Origin: Raineyella sp964528755
GTDB taxonomy: Bacteria; Actinomycetota; Actinomycetes; Propionibacteriales; Propionibacteriaceae
Reading direction: 5' to 3'
Assembly (NCBI GenBank): GCA_964528755.1
Contig: CAZGWN010000067.1
Coordinates: 1-23,077, forward strand
Length of the DNA: 23,077 bases
Made by a program: the position numbers and the translations under genes. The notes beneath the pieces are model-generated. The model was not told the DNA's origin, ran no database searches, and saw only the letters and a list, made by a program, of their open reading frames with translations. Positions 1 through 7,232 of this stretch are shown here, piece after piece. Positions within the stretch are counted from its first letter, which is position 1, and each line of letters begins with the position of its first letter.

Positions 1-213
1 GACCTGTGGAAGCAGTACGTACCGGGACGTGATGTCTGGCTCTCCTGGTCCATCGCACCGTTCTACGCGGCTCTGATCACCCTCGGGCTAGTGGTCCTCG
101 TCGTGTCCGCGAGCGCAACTCCGAGCAGTAGCGCTACGCCCGAATCGGTCGACAAGCCGATCTGCCCTGCAGTCACTCCGACGACATCTATTGACTCAGG
201 AGATCAACCATGA
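1..213 (+). CDS. C-terminal part of a single-span membrane protein (5' partial)
   Basis: Reading frame 1 is open from the first base of the window to a TGA at 211-213, giving 70 residues of a protein whose start lies outside. It shows one hydrophobic stretch (about residues 15-38, AALITLGLVVLVVSA at the core) followed by a Ser/Thr/Pro-rich tail of about 30 residues with one Cys. This suggests a one-pass membrane protein with a short extra-membrane tail. Its stop overlaps the start of the next gene in an ATGA arrangement, so the two are probably translationally coupled and the regulator may serve this membrane protein. I do not recognise the family. GC is lower than in the rest of the window, in keeping with an accessory origin. 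The gene could be complete upstream or itself a fragment. Confidence 0.55.
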   Translation, partial: DLWKQYVPGRDVWLSWSIAPFYAALITLGLVVLVVSASATPSSSATPESVDKPICPAVTPTTSIDSGDQP

Positions 214-443
214 CGCGAGAAGAAGGATCGATGCCCGACATCGCTCAACGCATCCGCGAAGCGCGCCATGCTCGTCGTTGGTCTCAGAACGACCTTGCGG
301 AAGCAGCTCACGTCTCGCGACCGTCCATCGCTCGGATCGAGGCCGGCGAGGACGTGAGCACAGCGACTCTCTCCAAGGTCGCAGACGCTCTGGGGCTGGC
401 GCTCCGTCTCGCCACCACAGAGGAACAGGCCGAGCGCGAGTGA
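210..443 (+). CDS. XRE-family helix-turn-helix regulator
   Basis: A 77-residue protein made of little more than one Cro/C1-type helix-turn-helix. The domain spans about residues 12-66: the helices around IREARHARRWSQNDLAEAA and VSRPSIARIEAGE, then TATLSKVADALGLALRL, follow the XRE consensus closely. Small stand-alone XRE proteins often act as antitoxins or as repressors of their own operon. The ATG at 210 is chosen because it overlaps the previous stop (ATGA) and follows an AGGAG about 8 nt upstream; a second ATG at 231 (MPDIAQ) is also possible. It ends 10 bp from the convergent XRE gene at 454-711. A toxin partner cannot be named; the only neighbour in the operon is the upstream membrane protein. 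Confidence 0.85.
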   Translation: MTREEGSMPDIAQRIREARHARRWSQNDLAEAAHVSRPSIARIEAGEDVSTATLSKVADALGLALRLATTEEQAERE

Positions 444-453
444 CCCGCCTCGG

Positions 454-711
454 TCAGCCCTCCTGCTGCTGCTCGGCCACGGCGAGCTGAACACCGTCGA
501 GCAGCACGCTCGGGTCGATCTCGAGCGCGGCCGCGATGCGCAGCAGCGAGCCGATGTTCATGAGCGAGCGGCCGTTCTCGTAGAAGCTGATGTTCGCCGC
601 GCTCACGCCCGAGCGGCGGCTCAGCTCCGCAGCGGTCATGCCCAGCTCGTTGCGCCTCGCGACGATCCGCGAGCCGACCAGGGCGGCGACAGGGGATGCG
701 ACTCGGGCCAT
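454..711 (-). CDS. XRE-family helix-turn-helix regulator
   Basis: An 85-residue protein with a full Cro/C1-type helix-turn-helix at about residues 12-70. The scaffold RRNELGMTAAELSRRSGV, then SAANISFYENGR and LLRIAAALEIDPSVLL, is typical: the recognition helix precedes the conserved YENG turn. The C-terminus is a short Gln/Glu-rich tail. The ATG at 711 is the only good start; no strong Shine-Dalgarno is visible. It converges with the XRE gene at 210-443. The two proteins share the fold but not the sequence, so they are not a recent duplication. Its target is unknown. Confidence 0.85.
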   Translation of the reverse strand: MARVASPVAALVGSRIVARRNELGMTAAELSRRSGVSAANISFYENGRSLMNIGSLLRIAAALEIDPSVLLDGVQLAVAEQQQEG

Positions 712-728
712 GTCATCATGCTCTCACA

Positions 729-863
729 GCCGGGTGCCCTGTCCAGGAGCACGAGGTCAACGCCTCGGTCATCGCGCTGCCGGCTGTCGATCGGCTCCAC
801 CGAACACATCAGCCCACGTCGGACACTGTCATCTTCGATGAGACATACTCGCGCTCGATACAT
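729..863 (-). pseudogene. possible relic of a response-regulator receiver domain
   Basis: In one minus-strand frame the translation reads RVCLIEDDSVRRGL and, about 25 residues later, VDLVLLD followed by PG. This resembles the acidic pocket (IEDD), the start of helix 1 and the phospho-acceptor strand (DLVLLD) of LuxR-type response regulators. The distance between the two motifs is about a dozen residues shorter than in an intact receiver domain, and nothing of the domain's second half or an output domain follows, so any gene here is broken. The stretch overlaps the end of the glycosyltransferase frame and is of lower GC. The match is short and could be chance. Confidence 0.2.
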
Positions 864-1734
864 ACCGAGCACCCGCATGATCCTGCGGGTCTCGCGTCTC
901 ACGAGATGTCAGGATCGCTGAGAAGGGACACATCCCGCCGTCGCCGTAGCCGGCCTCCCCCGGGTCGATCGTCGGATCGGAGCCGACGAGGTCCTCCCAG
1001 GCGGCCAGCCGTCGCATCGCGGTCTCCTCCAGGCCCAGCAGTGCCTCCTCCAGGTGGCCCGCGTACACATCCCGGTGGTGGGCGATGATCTCGGCGAAGC
1101 GCTCCAGTCGGTGCTCCATGCTGCGGACGTTGAGCGATGACGGCTGGGTGCGGTATCGGATGAGCGGTCGCGGCACGATGATCACCTCGCTGCCCTCGGC
1201 CCGCAGCAGTTTGAGGAAGAAGTCCCAGTCCTCGAAGCCGTGGATCATCGACTCGGTGTAGCCGCCGGCGCCCGCCCAGTCCTGTGTCCGGAACACGGCC
1301 GAGGCCGGGCAGGAGTTTCGTGCCAGGAAGCTCGTCACCGGTCCGCCGCGGGGACGCACGACCCCGTGGGCGACCCCGAACATCTCCAGCCAGGACGAGG
1401 CAGCCACCGTGGAGGGCTCGGCCAGCAGCGGCACCGTCGCGGCCAGGAAGTCGGGCTGCCAGGCGTCGTCGCCGTCGAGGACCGCCGCCAGTTCCGTGTC
1501 CAGGGCGCAGATCCCGGTGTTGCGTGCGGCCGCCACTCCCCTGTTGGGCTGTCGGATCACCTCGACCCCGGGCGGCAACCGCTCGAGGACATCGCGGCTG
1601 GTGGTGTCGGTGGACCCGTCGTCGACCACGATCACGCGGTCGGCCGGACAGGTCTGGGCCAGGACCGATGCCACCGCCTCGGTGACCATCTGCCCCTGGT
1701 CGTACGCCGTGATCGCCACGCCCACCGTCGTCAT
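829..1734 (-). CDS. family 2 glycosyltransferase (GT-A fold)
   Basis: A 301-residue GT-A glycosyltransferase that would transfer a sugar from a nucleotide-sugar to an acceptor, probably for cell-surface polysaccharide. Landmarks: the N-terminal strand GVAITAYDQ, the nucleotide-binding VIVVDDGSTD (about residues 34-43), NRGVAAARNTG, the metal-binding LDGDDAW (86-92), and the catalytic-base motif GFEDWDFFLKL (167-175). There is no transmembrane segment, so it is cytoplasmic or peripheral. The ATG at 1734 is chosen because the family begins right at this strand and AGGATGAGG precedes it; the frame stays open upstream but without family resemblance. The last 25 or so residues (after about ILTSR) run into lower-GC DNA, cross a hairpin and look unlike a protein tail, so the native stop may have been lost. 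It is divergent from nfeD. Confidence 0.9.
   Translation of the reverse strand: MTTVGVAITAYDQGQMVTEAVASVLAQTCPADRVIVVDDGSTDTTSRDVLERLPPGVEVIRQPNRGVAAARNTGICALDTELAAVLDGDDAWQPDFLAATVPLLAEPSTVAASSWLEMFGVAHGVVRPRGGPVTSFLARNSCPASAVFRTQDWAGAGGYTESMIHGFEDWDFFLKLLRAEGSEVIIVPRPLIRYRTQPSSLNVRSMEHRLERFAEIIAHHRDVYAGHLEEALLGLEETAMRRLAAWEDLVGSDPTIDPGEAGYGDGGMCPFSAILTSRETRDPQDHAGARYVSSASMSHRR
871..890. other. 7-bp inverted repeat inside the 3' end of the glycosyltransferase frame
   Basis: ACCCGCA and TGCGGGT flank a 6-nt loop. On the minus strand this could have been the terminator hairpin of the glycosyltransferase before its frame was extended. There is no T tract after it. Confidence 0.3.
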
Positions 1735-1789
1735 GGCCTCATCCTGCCGTACGGTCGCCGACCCGGCACACGCGCATTGCCCCGGCCGG

Positions 1790-1795
1790 TAGATT
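1790..1795 (+). promoter_or_regulatory. candidate -10 hexamer for the nfeD-SPFH pair
   Basis: TAGATT lies 32 nt before the GTG of the NfeD gene in the 93-bp divergent gap and is followed by AT-richer DNA. No clear -35 stands 16-18 nt upstream, so this is a tentative call. Confidence 0.3.
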
Positions 1796-1827
1796 GGAGG
1801 TACACCCGAAGCGGGGAGGCTGATATC

Positions 1828-2265
1828 GTGCCGTGGCTCATCTGGTTGATCGTCGCGGTGCTCCTCGGCGTCGCGGAGCTCTTCACGCTCACCCTGGCGC
1901 TCGGCCTGCTGGCCGTCGCGGCTCTGGTCGCGGCGCTCGTCGCCGGACTGGGCGGCGGGGTGTTGGCCCAGATCCTCGCCTTCGCCATCGCCGGGTTGCT
2001 CGGCCTGCTGGTCGTCCGCCCGATCGCGCGTCGCCAGATGAGCACTCCCCCGCTGACCCGCGAGGGAACCGATGCGCTGATCGGGCGCACCGCCGTCGTG
2101 GTCCACGAGGTCAGCGCACGGGAGGGGCTGGTCGAGCTTGCGGGCGAGGAATGGTCCGCCCGTTCGTACGACGAATCCCTGGTCATCCCCGAAGGTACCT
2201 CGGTGGAGGTCATGGAGATCGACGGCGCCCGAGCGGTCGTCTACCCCACCGCGCTGCTGCCGTGA
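1828..2265 (+). CDS. NfeD-family membrane protein
   Basis: A 145-residue short-form NfeD protein. About the first 70 residues are three hydrophobic segments, and the C-terminal 65 residues form the NfeD OB-fold (from LIGRTAVVVHEV through the VEVMEIDGARAVVYP strand). Short NfeD proteins lack the serine-protease domain and are partners of stomatin-like SPFH proteins, which they help organise in membrane microdomains. The next gene is such an SPFH protein, 30 bp downstream, so the pair is a conserved operon type. The GTG at 1828 is chosen because GGGGAGG stands 8 nt upstream and the protein opens directly with a membrane helix (PWLIWLIVAVLLGV); the upstream open frame runs through the divergent promoter region and is not expected to be coding. 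Confidence 0.9.
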   Translation: MPWLIWLIVAVLLGVAELFTLTLALGLLAVAALVAALVAGLGGGVLAQILAFAIAGLLGLLVVRPIARRQMSTPPLTREGTDALIGRTAVVVHEVSAREGLVELAGEEWSARSYDESLVIPEGTSVEVMEIDGARAVVYPTALLP

Positions 2266-2295
2266 GGGCCATCAAGTGAACGGAGCCGAGCAGCC

Positions 2296-3378
2296 ATGAG
2301 TCCCATTCTCGTGCCGATCATCATCGCGGCGATCATCGTCGTGTTTCTCGTCATGGGGACCGTACGTGTCGTCCCCCAGGCCCGCCGCTACATCATCGAA
2401 CGATTCGGGCGTTATCGTGTCACCCTGCAGCCCGGGCTGAATTTTATTGTGCCCGTCGCCGATCGGGTTTATTCGCGGCTGGATATCCGTGAGCAGGTCT
2501 TCACCTCGCAACCGCAGCCGGTGATCACCGAGGACAACCTGGTCGTCAACATCGACACGGTTCTGTATTACCAGATCACCGACCCGCGGGCGGCCGTGTA
2601 CGAGGTCGCGAACTATTTGCAGGCCATCGACCAGCTCACCATGACCACCCTGCGGAATGTCATCGGCAGCATGGATCTCGAACAGACCCTGACGTCCCGG
2701 GAGGAGATCAACGCACGGCTGCGTTCGGTCCTCGACGATGCCACCGGCAAATGGGGGATCCGGGTCAACCGGGTGGAGATCAAGGCGATCGATCCGCCGG
2801 CCACCATCAAGGAGGCGATGGAGAAGCAGATGCGCGCCGAGCGTGACAAGCGGGCGACGATCCTGCACGCCGAGGGTGACCGGCAGTCGAAGATCCTCAC
2901 CGCCGAGGGGGCCAAGCAGCAGGCGATCCTGCAGGCACAGGGCGATCAGCAGGCCGCCGTGCTGCGGGCCGACGGTGAGGCGAAGGCCATCGACATGGTC
3001 TTCCAGGCGGTGCACCGCAACGATGCCGACCCGAAGGTGCTGGCGTACAAGTACCTGGAGGTCCTGCCACAGCTCGGCGCCGGGAACAACAACTCCGTGT
3101 GGGTGATCCCGGGAGAACTGACCAAGGCGCTGCAAGCGGTCGGTGAGGCCTTCGCCGGCTCGGCGGACGACCGGCCGCAGGCGGGTCCCGCGGGCGCGTC
3201 GGCGGCCGGCGAGTCGTCCGACAGCGAGTCGTCCGACAGGCGGTCGTCCCAGGACGCCGATCCCCGCGCCCTCACCGCCGGTGGCCCCGCACCTGCCGAG
3301 GCGTCCCTCGGCCCGACCGACCGGGTGGCCGAGCCGGTGGAGCGGGACACGTCCCCGAGCGTGGGCCGACCACAGTAG
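2296..3378 (+). CDS. SPFH/stomatin (band 7) family membrane protein
   Basis: A 360-residue prohibitin/stomatin-like protein of the QmcA kind. An N-terminal membrane anchor (about residues 3-23) is followed by the SPFH domain (VVPQARRYIIERFGRY, then PGLNFIVPVADRVY and ITEDNLVVNIDTVLYYQITDP). A helical Glu/Ala/Lys/Gln-rich coiled coil covers about 175-235 (repeated AEGDRQSK, AEGAKQQA, AQGDQQAA units), with the typical LEVLPQLGAG and WVIPGEL segment to about 275. Such proteins oligomerise on the inner leaflet and scaffold functional microdomains, with NfeD as partner. The last 75 or so residues are a low-complexity Ser/Asp/Pro/Ala tail that includes a 15-bp in-frame repeat. The ATG at 2296 has GGAG upstream. 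The gene ends only 2 bp from the convergent permease gene. Confidence 0.93.
   Translation: MSPILVPIIIAAIIVVFLVMGTVRVVPQARRYIIERFGRYRVTLQPGLNFIVPVADRVYSRLDIREQVFTSQPQPVITEDNLVVNIDTVLYYQITDPRAAVYEVANYLQAIDQLTMTTLRNVIGSMDLEQTLTSREEINARLRSVLDDATGKWGIRVNRVEIKAIDPPATIKEAMEKQMRAERDKRATILHAEGDRQSKILTAEGAKQQAILQAQGDQQAAVLRADGEAKAIDMVFQAVHRNDADPKVLAYKYLEVLPQLGAGNNNSVWVIPGELTKALQAVGEAFAGSADDRPQAGPAGASAAGESSDSESSDRRSSQDADPRALTAGGPAPAEASLGPTDRVAEPVERDTSPSVGRPQ
3211..3251 (+). repeat. 15-bp in-frame tandem repeat in the SPFH tail
   Basis: Two units of 15 bp (GAGTCGTCCGACAG + C/G) at 3211-3225 and 3226-3240, then a decayed third beginning CGGTCGTCC. It codes for ESSDS-ESSDR-RSSQD, an acidic/serine low-complexity patch near the C-terminus. 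Confidence 0.8.
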
Positions 3379-3380
3379 GG

Positions 3381-5789
3381 TCACTCCCGGAACTTCAGCA
3401 CCTCCGTCACCGGCACCGTCCGGGTGTCCCGGGCGACGGCGAGGCGGACCACGGCGTACGACCCCAGGGCGAGCCCGAGGATCGCGGCGACGTCGACGGG
3501 CGTGAGGACGAACGGGATCCCGATCGGCTGCTCCACGGTCATCAGCCGCCAGACCTGCCCCATCATCGCCAGGGCGATCGGGATCGCCGGCGCGGCGGTG
3601 CCGACGACCAGCCACAGGTACGTGTCGAGGTAGAGCCGGGCCACCTGCCGGTTGCTGTAGCCGAGCGCCTTGAGCAGTGAGATCGCGTAGCGCTGCCGGG
3701 CCACGGCCATCCGGATCAGCACGTAGAGCACCAGCACCATGATGAGCATCGACGTCCAGGTGACCAGGGCGACGATCCGCGACAGGATGGCGCCGAACTT
3801 GGCGACCCCACTGAGCATCTCCTCCTTCGTACTGTGGGAGAGCACCCGATCCGGATCCAGGGTGAGCGGATGGTCGGCGAACAGCGCGTTGTAGTAGCCC
3901 ACCGTGACACGACCGTCCCCCGCCGCTGCCATCCGCTCGGCGGCGACCGGGACGGCGGGGTCCAACAGTCGCACGGCATGCTCCGGCGTGGTGAATCCGA
4001 ACGCCCCGGTCGTGTAGTCGGCGATCCCGACGATCCGGAAGGCCCAGTTGAGCGACACGTCGTCGGAGAGCGCGATGGTGTCGCCCACCCCGAGCCGGTA
4101 GCGGTCGGCGGCCGCCCGCGACAACACCAGGTCGTGCGCTCCGAGGTCGCTGCCGGGGGACGGGAAGTACGGGTTGTCGGCCGGCAGCCCCAACACGGTG
4201 AGTGTCTGCCCGGGCGTGCCGTCGTCACCGATGACCGTCATCGGTACCGCCACGGCCTCGTGCGCCCCCTCCGGCACGGCGCTCAGGTCGGGGAAGCGCA
4301 GCGTGTAGTAGTCGGTGAAGCTCAGCTCGCCGCCCGCGCGGGTGAAGTACCGGTCCATCGAACTGCGCATGCCCATGCCGAAGACCATCAGCAGGATGCA
4401 CAGGAACAGGCCGGCCACGATCAGCAGGTGACTGCCCGGCGTCCGCACCACCTGGCGGATCCGGAACATCGGCACGAACGGCAGGCGGTCCAACCGGAGC
4501 GGCAGCGACGCACGGGTGGCCACGGTGGGCCGGAGCAGCTCCTGGGTCGGCCGGTTCAGGGCGCGCCGCAGCACGGCGACGTTGACCACGCCCACCAGCG
4601 CGATCGGCAGGCCGAGCGCCGCGGCGAGGATCGCCCCGGTGGGCTCGCTGCGCACGGCGGGGAACGAGTAGTAGCCCGTGACCACGTCGAGCGAGGGTGC
4701 CAGCCGCTCCCCCAGGATCGTCCCGATGGCCGAACCGATCGCGGTGATCGCCAGCGGCAGCACCAGATAGTGCCCGAGCAGCGCGGACCCCCCCGTGCCC
4801 AGCGCGGACTGGGTTCCGATGATGGTCGCCTCGCGCATGATCCTGTCCCGGGAGAACTCCGCCAGGACGTATGCCACCAGCAGCATCACCAGGATCGTGG
4901 TGACCAGCGTGACGATCATCGTCGTGCGTGCGTCCGAGACCACCCCGGTGATCCGGACGTTGTCGGCCGCCGGCAGGAACATCGTCATCGTCGGGTATGT
5001 CAGCGGTGTCCCTCCCCCGGCCGCGGCCTCGACGGCTCGGGCGACGTACGGGTTGCGGGCGCGAGCAGGATCGAGGCGGTACTGCTGCAGGTGGTTGCGC
5101 AGCTCGTCATCGGTGGCGCCGGTCAGGACATACCCGTACGCCGACACCACGTCGCGCGGGTGCGCGGCTGCCAGGTCCCCGTACGTGGCCGCGGTGACGA
5201 CCGCCAGCACGAACCGCTCGGGGTCGGCCGTCTGCCCGACCTCGGGGCTGACCATGGCGTAGTCGGGCAGGCTGCCGATGCCGCTGATCCGCAGGCGTCG
5301 GCCGTCGACCTCGATCTGGTCCCCGACCCGGAGGCCGTACGCGGCCGCGTGCAGCTTCTCGATCATCACCTCGTTGTCGGCGGACGGCAGCGTCCCGGTG
5401 TCGAGCGTGGGTCGGTTGAGGGTCTGGTCGTCACGGAGCACCCGCACGGTGGTGGAGATGTCCGCCGCGGTGCCGGCGTGTCGCGACCGGCCGGGCACGT
5501 CCACGTACGGGGTGGGCGCGAGCCGTGCGCCGACGGCCTCGGCTCCGGCGATCTGATCGGCGGTGAGCGGGACCTCGGTGACAATCGTGCCGTCGGCGCG
5601 GTTCCCTGCGGCGGCCCCGAGTTCGATGCCTCTCAGGGTGGCGGTGGCCGACGTCAGCAGTCCGACGATGACCCCCAACCCGACCGCCAGCAGCACGCCC
5701 ATCGCCGTCCAGCGGGCCCAAGCGGCCCGGAAGCTGCGCCACTGCCGCCGTACGGTCAGGCCGAGGGCCCGGACGACCGGACCGGTCAT
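3381..5789 (-). CDS. FtsX/MacB-type ABC transporter permease
   Basis: An 802-residue membrane subunit of a type VII (MacB/FtsX-like) ABC transporter. An N-terminal membrane helix (about 28-50) is followed by a large extracytoplasmic domain (about 55-280), a block of three membrane helices starting near IVTLVTTILVMLLVAYVLAEF, a central hydrophobic segment (LLIVAGLFLCILLMVFGMGM), a second large extracytoplasmic region, and a C-terminal FtsX block (IVALVTWTSMLIMVLVLYVLIRM and two more helices). The motif SLLKALGYSNRQVARLYL is the FtsX coupling segment. The duplicated FtsX layout in one chain is usual for lipoprotein or peptide exporters. It starts 7 bp after the ATPase stop with no good Shine-Dalgarno, implying coupled translation. 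The substrate is not evident; nearby genes give no hint of an immunity or resistance role. Confidence 0.9.
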   Translation of the reverse strand: MTGPVVRALGLTVRRQWRSFRAAWARWTAMGVLLAVGLGVIVGLLTSATATLRGIELGAAAGNRADGTIVTEVPLTADQIAGAEAVGARLAPTPYVDVPGRSRHAGTAADISTTVRVLRDDQTLNRPTLDTGTLPSADNEVMIEKLHAAAYGLRVGDQIEVDGRRLRISGIGSLPDYAMVSPEVGQTADPERFVLAVVTAATYGDLAAAHPRDVVSAYGYVLTGATDDELRNHLQQYRLDPARARNPYVARAVEAAAGGGTPLTYPTMTMFLPAADNVRITGVVSDARTTMIVTLVTTILVMLLVAYVLAEFSRDRIMREATIIGTQSALGTGGSALLGHYLVLPLAITAIGSAIGTILGERLAPSLDVVTGYYSFPAVRSEPTGAILAAALGLPIALVGVVNVAVLRRALNRPTQELLRPTVATRASLPLRLDRLPFVPMFRIRQVVRTPGSHLLIVAGLFLCILLMVFGMGMRSSMDRYFTRAGGELSFTDYYTLRFPDLSAVPEGAHEAVAVPMTVIGDDGTPGQTLTVLGLPADNPYFPSPGSDLGAHDLVLSRAAADRYRLGVGDTIALSDDVSLNWAFRIVGIADYTTGAFGFTTPEHAVRLLDPAVPVAAERMAAAGDGRVTVGYYNALFADHPLTLDPDRVLSHSTKEEMLSGVAKFGAILSRIVALVTWTSMLIMVLVLYVLIRMAVARQRYAISLLKALGYSNRQVARLYLDTYLWLVVGTAAPAIPIALAMMGQVWRLMTVEQPIGIPFVLTPVDVAAILGLALGSYAVVRLAVARDTRTVPVTEVLKFRE

Positions 5790-5796
5790 CAGGGGT

Positions 5797-6570
5797 TCAC
5801 CGGACGAGGTCGGCGACGGTGCGGGGGCGCGGGTTGGTCTCGTTGCGGACGATCCGGCCGTCCGCCAACTCGATCACCTGGTCGGCGATGGTCGTGAGGT
5901 CGGTGTTGTGGGTGACCAGGATGAGCGTTGCCCCGAAGCGGCGGTGGACATCGTCGAGGACCTGGAGCATCTGGCCGGACGTGTGATGGTCGAGGGCTCC
6001 GGTCGGTTCGTCGCACAGCAGGATGTCCGAGCCCTTGACCAGCGCCCGCGCGACGGCGCAGCGCTGCTGCTGCCCGCCTGACAGTTGCGCGGGGAACTTG
6101 TTGCGGTGATCGGCCAGCCCCAGCAGGTCCAGCAGGTCGTCGATGTCGAGCGGGTGGCGAACCAGATGCGCGGTGATCTGGATGTCCTCCCGCACGGTCA
6201 GGTCGGGCACGAGGTTGTAGAACTGGAACACGAAGCCGATGTGGTCACGCCGGTAGCGGGTCAGTTCCCGTGCCGACATCGAGGTGATGTCCAGGCCGGC
6301 GACCGTGATGCGCCCGGCGTCGGGCCGGTCGAGGCCGCCGATCGCGTTGAGCAGGGTCGACTTGCCCGACCCCGATGCGCCCACGACGACGCAGCGGGCA
6401 CCGCGAGCGACGGAGAAGGACACGTCGTGCAGCACCTCGACCCGGGACTCCCCGGACCCGAAGTGGCGCGACAGGCCCTCGACCCGGATGTGGGACGCGG
6501 CAGTGTCGGGCGGGACGGTGCCGGGCGGTGGAGTGGGGCCGGACGGTGGAGTGGGGACACGCGTGGTCAT
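5797..6570 (-). CDS. ABC transporter ATP-binding protein (MacB/LolD type)
   Basis: A 257-residue nucleotide-binding subunit paired with the FtsX permease downstream. Walker A GASGSGKST is at 64-72, the Q-loop Gln at 116, the signature LSGGQQQR at 163-170, Walker B ILLCDEP at 183-189 and the switch His at 221. FVFQFYNLVPDLTVREDI is diagnostic of the LolD/MacB group. The first 25 residues are Pro/Thr-rich and come partly from an 18-bp DNA duplication. The ATG at 6570 is chosen because further upstream the frame runs through the hsp20 regulatory region; a CACACT hexamer 7 nt before this ATG fits a leaderless start and no Shine-Dalgarno is seen. It is divergent from hsp20. Confidence 0.93.
   Translation of the reverse strand: MTTRVPTPPSGPTPPPGTVPPDTAASHIRVEGLSRHFGSGESRVEVLHDVSFSVARGARCVVVGASGSGKSTLLNAIGGLDRPDAGRITVAGLDITSMSARELTRYRRDHIGFVFQFYNLVPDLTVREDIQITAHLVRHPLDIDDLLDLLGLADHRNKFPAQLSGGQQQRCAVARALVKGSDILLCDEPTGALDHHTSGQMLQVLDDVHRRFGATLILVTHNTDLTTIADQVIELADGRIVRNETNPRPRTVADLVR
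6521..6556. repeat. 18-bp tandem duplication in the 5' end of the ABC ATPase gene
   Basis: Two 18-bp units, 6521-6538 and 6539-6556, differ at a single base (CCGGGCGGTGG versus CCGGACGGTGG, then AGTGGGG). On the minus strand they encode two PTPP-type hexapeptides near the N-terminus. Confidence 0.8.
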
Positions 6571-6646
6571 TGTGGCCAGTGTGCCACCGAGGCCCGATCC
6601 GGAACTCTCCGAGGCCCGCGGTGCAGCGGTGCACGGGACCACCGAC

Positions 6647-6667
6647 CTTGAGCGGAGGTGACTCAAC
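6647..6667 (+). promoter_or_regulatory. HAIR-type operator (HspR binding site) upstream of hsp20
   Basis: CTTGAGC, a 7-nt spacer and ACTCAAC match the HspR inverted-repeat consensus CTTGAGT-N7-ACTCAAG at 12 of 14 arm positions with exact spacing. It lies 90 bp before the Hsp20 ATG. TTGAGC could double as a -35; an AATACT at 6674-6679 is a possible -10, with a rather long 20-nt spacer. HspR represses dnaK/clpB operons, and an hsp20 gene in mycobacteria, through this site; regulation here is inferred from the site alone. It also lies 76 bp before the divergent ABC ATPase gene. Confidence 0.75.
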
Positions 6668-6708
6668 TCCCGGAATACTTTCCGCGTCCACGGCGTTCTT
6701 CCTGATGT

Positions 6709-6724
6709 CGGCGGAAAACCGCCG
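6709..6724 (+). other. small hairpin in the hsp20 leader
   Basis: CGGCGG, loop AAAA, CCGCCG: a perfect 6-bp stem 33 nt before the ATG. It could be a structured leader of the chaperone mRNA; no thermosensor-type pairing with the ribosome-binding region is obvious. Confidence 0.35.
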
Positions 6725-6757
6725 GCGAGGACAATCAAGGGATCGGTGAGAAGAACC

Positions 6758-7213
6758 ATGGCACTCCCTGCACTGCGGTCGAAGAACACCCCGGATCGCT
6801 GGGAACCGTTCCGTGAATTCGAGGATCTCTACAGCCAGATGGGCCAGTGGATGGACTCGGCGTTCGGTGACGGCGACGGGTTCCTGTCCGGTTGGTCGCC
6901 GCTGGCCGACCTGACCGAGAGCGACGACGCCTACCTGGTCGAGGTGGACCTGCCGGGCGTCAAGCGTGACGACATCAACCTCGAGCTGCACGGTTCGGAG
7001 TTGGTCGTCTCCGGTGAGGTCAAGGAAAAGGAAGCCAAGGGCGAACGTCGGCACCGCAGCCGCCGGACCGGGCAGTTCGGCTACCGCGTCACCTTGCCCG
7101 AACCGGTCGACGAGGACAAGGTCGAGGCGTCCCTCGACGACGGCGTGCTGAGCATCCGGCTGCCGAAGACCGAGGCCGTCAAGGCCCGCCACATCGAGAT
7201 CACGACGCACTGA
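6758..7213 (+). CDS. Hsp20/alpha-crystallin small heat-shock protein
   Basis: A 151-residue small heat-shock protein, an ATP-independent holdase that keeps unfolding proteins soluble. The alpha-crystallin domain runs from about WSPLADLTESDD (residue 47) to the end. It includes VEVDLPGVKRDDINLELHGSEL, FGYRVTLPEPVD and the signature GVLSIRLPK (about 129-137), with a short C-terminal ending IEITTH (an IxI-like motif for oligomer contacts). The N-terminal arm of about 45 residues is rich in aromatic residues. The ATG at 6758 is preferred over the GTG at 6746, which would add MRRT; GAGAAG precedes the ATG closely. The HAIR site upstream points to HspR control and heat induction. Tandem hairpins follow the stop. 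Confidence 0.95.
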   Translation: MALPALRSKNTPDRWEPFREFEDLYSQMGQWMDSAFGDGDGFLSGWSPLADLTESDDAYLVEVDLPGVKRDDINLELHGSELVVSGEVKEKEAKGERRHRSRRTGQFGYRVTLPEPVDEDKVEASLDDGVLSIRLPKTEAVKARHIEITTH

Positions 7214-7232
7214 CCGCAGGACCGGCGGCGCA

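Noticed and set aside
1240..1827. Upstream extension of the NfeD frame
   Set aside because: It runs antisense through the glycosyltransferase and the divergent promoter; the GTG at 1828 has a strong Shine-Dalgarno.
2272..3615. 447-codon minus-strand frame opposite the SPFH gene
   Set aside because: Antisense shadow without any family motif; the plus-strand SPFH protein is unmistakable.
3834..5897. Open frame of 687 codons on the plus strand opposite the ABC permease
   Set aside because: Composition is His/Arg/Gly/Gln-rich shadow typical of the antisense of a high-GC gene, with no domain; the permease on the other strand is a clear family member.
6571..6789. N-terminal extension of the ABC ATPase
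   Set aside because: It would cover the HAIR operator and the hsp20 leader and has no similarity to ATPases.
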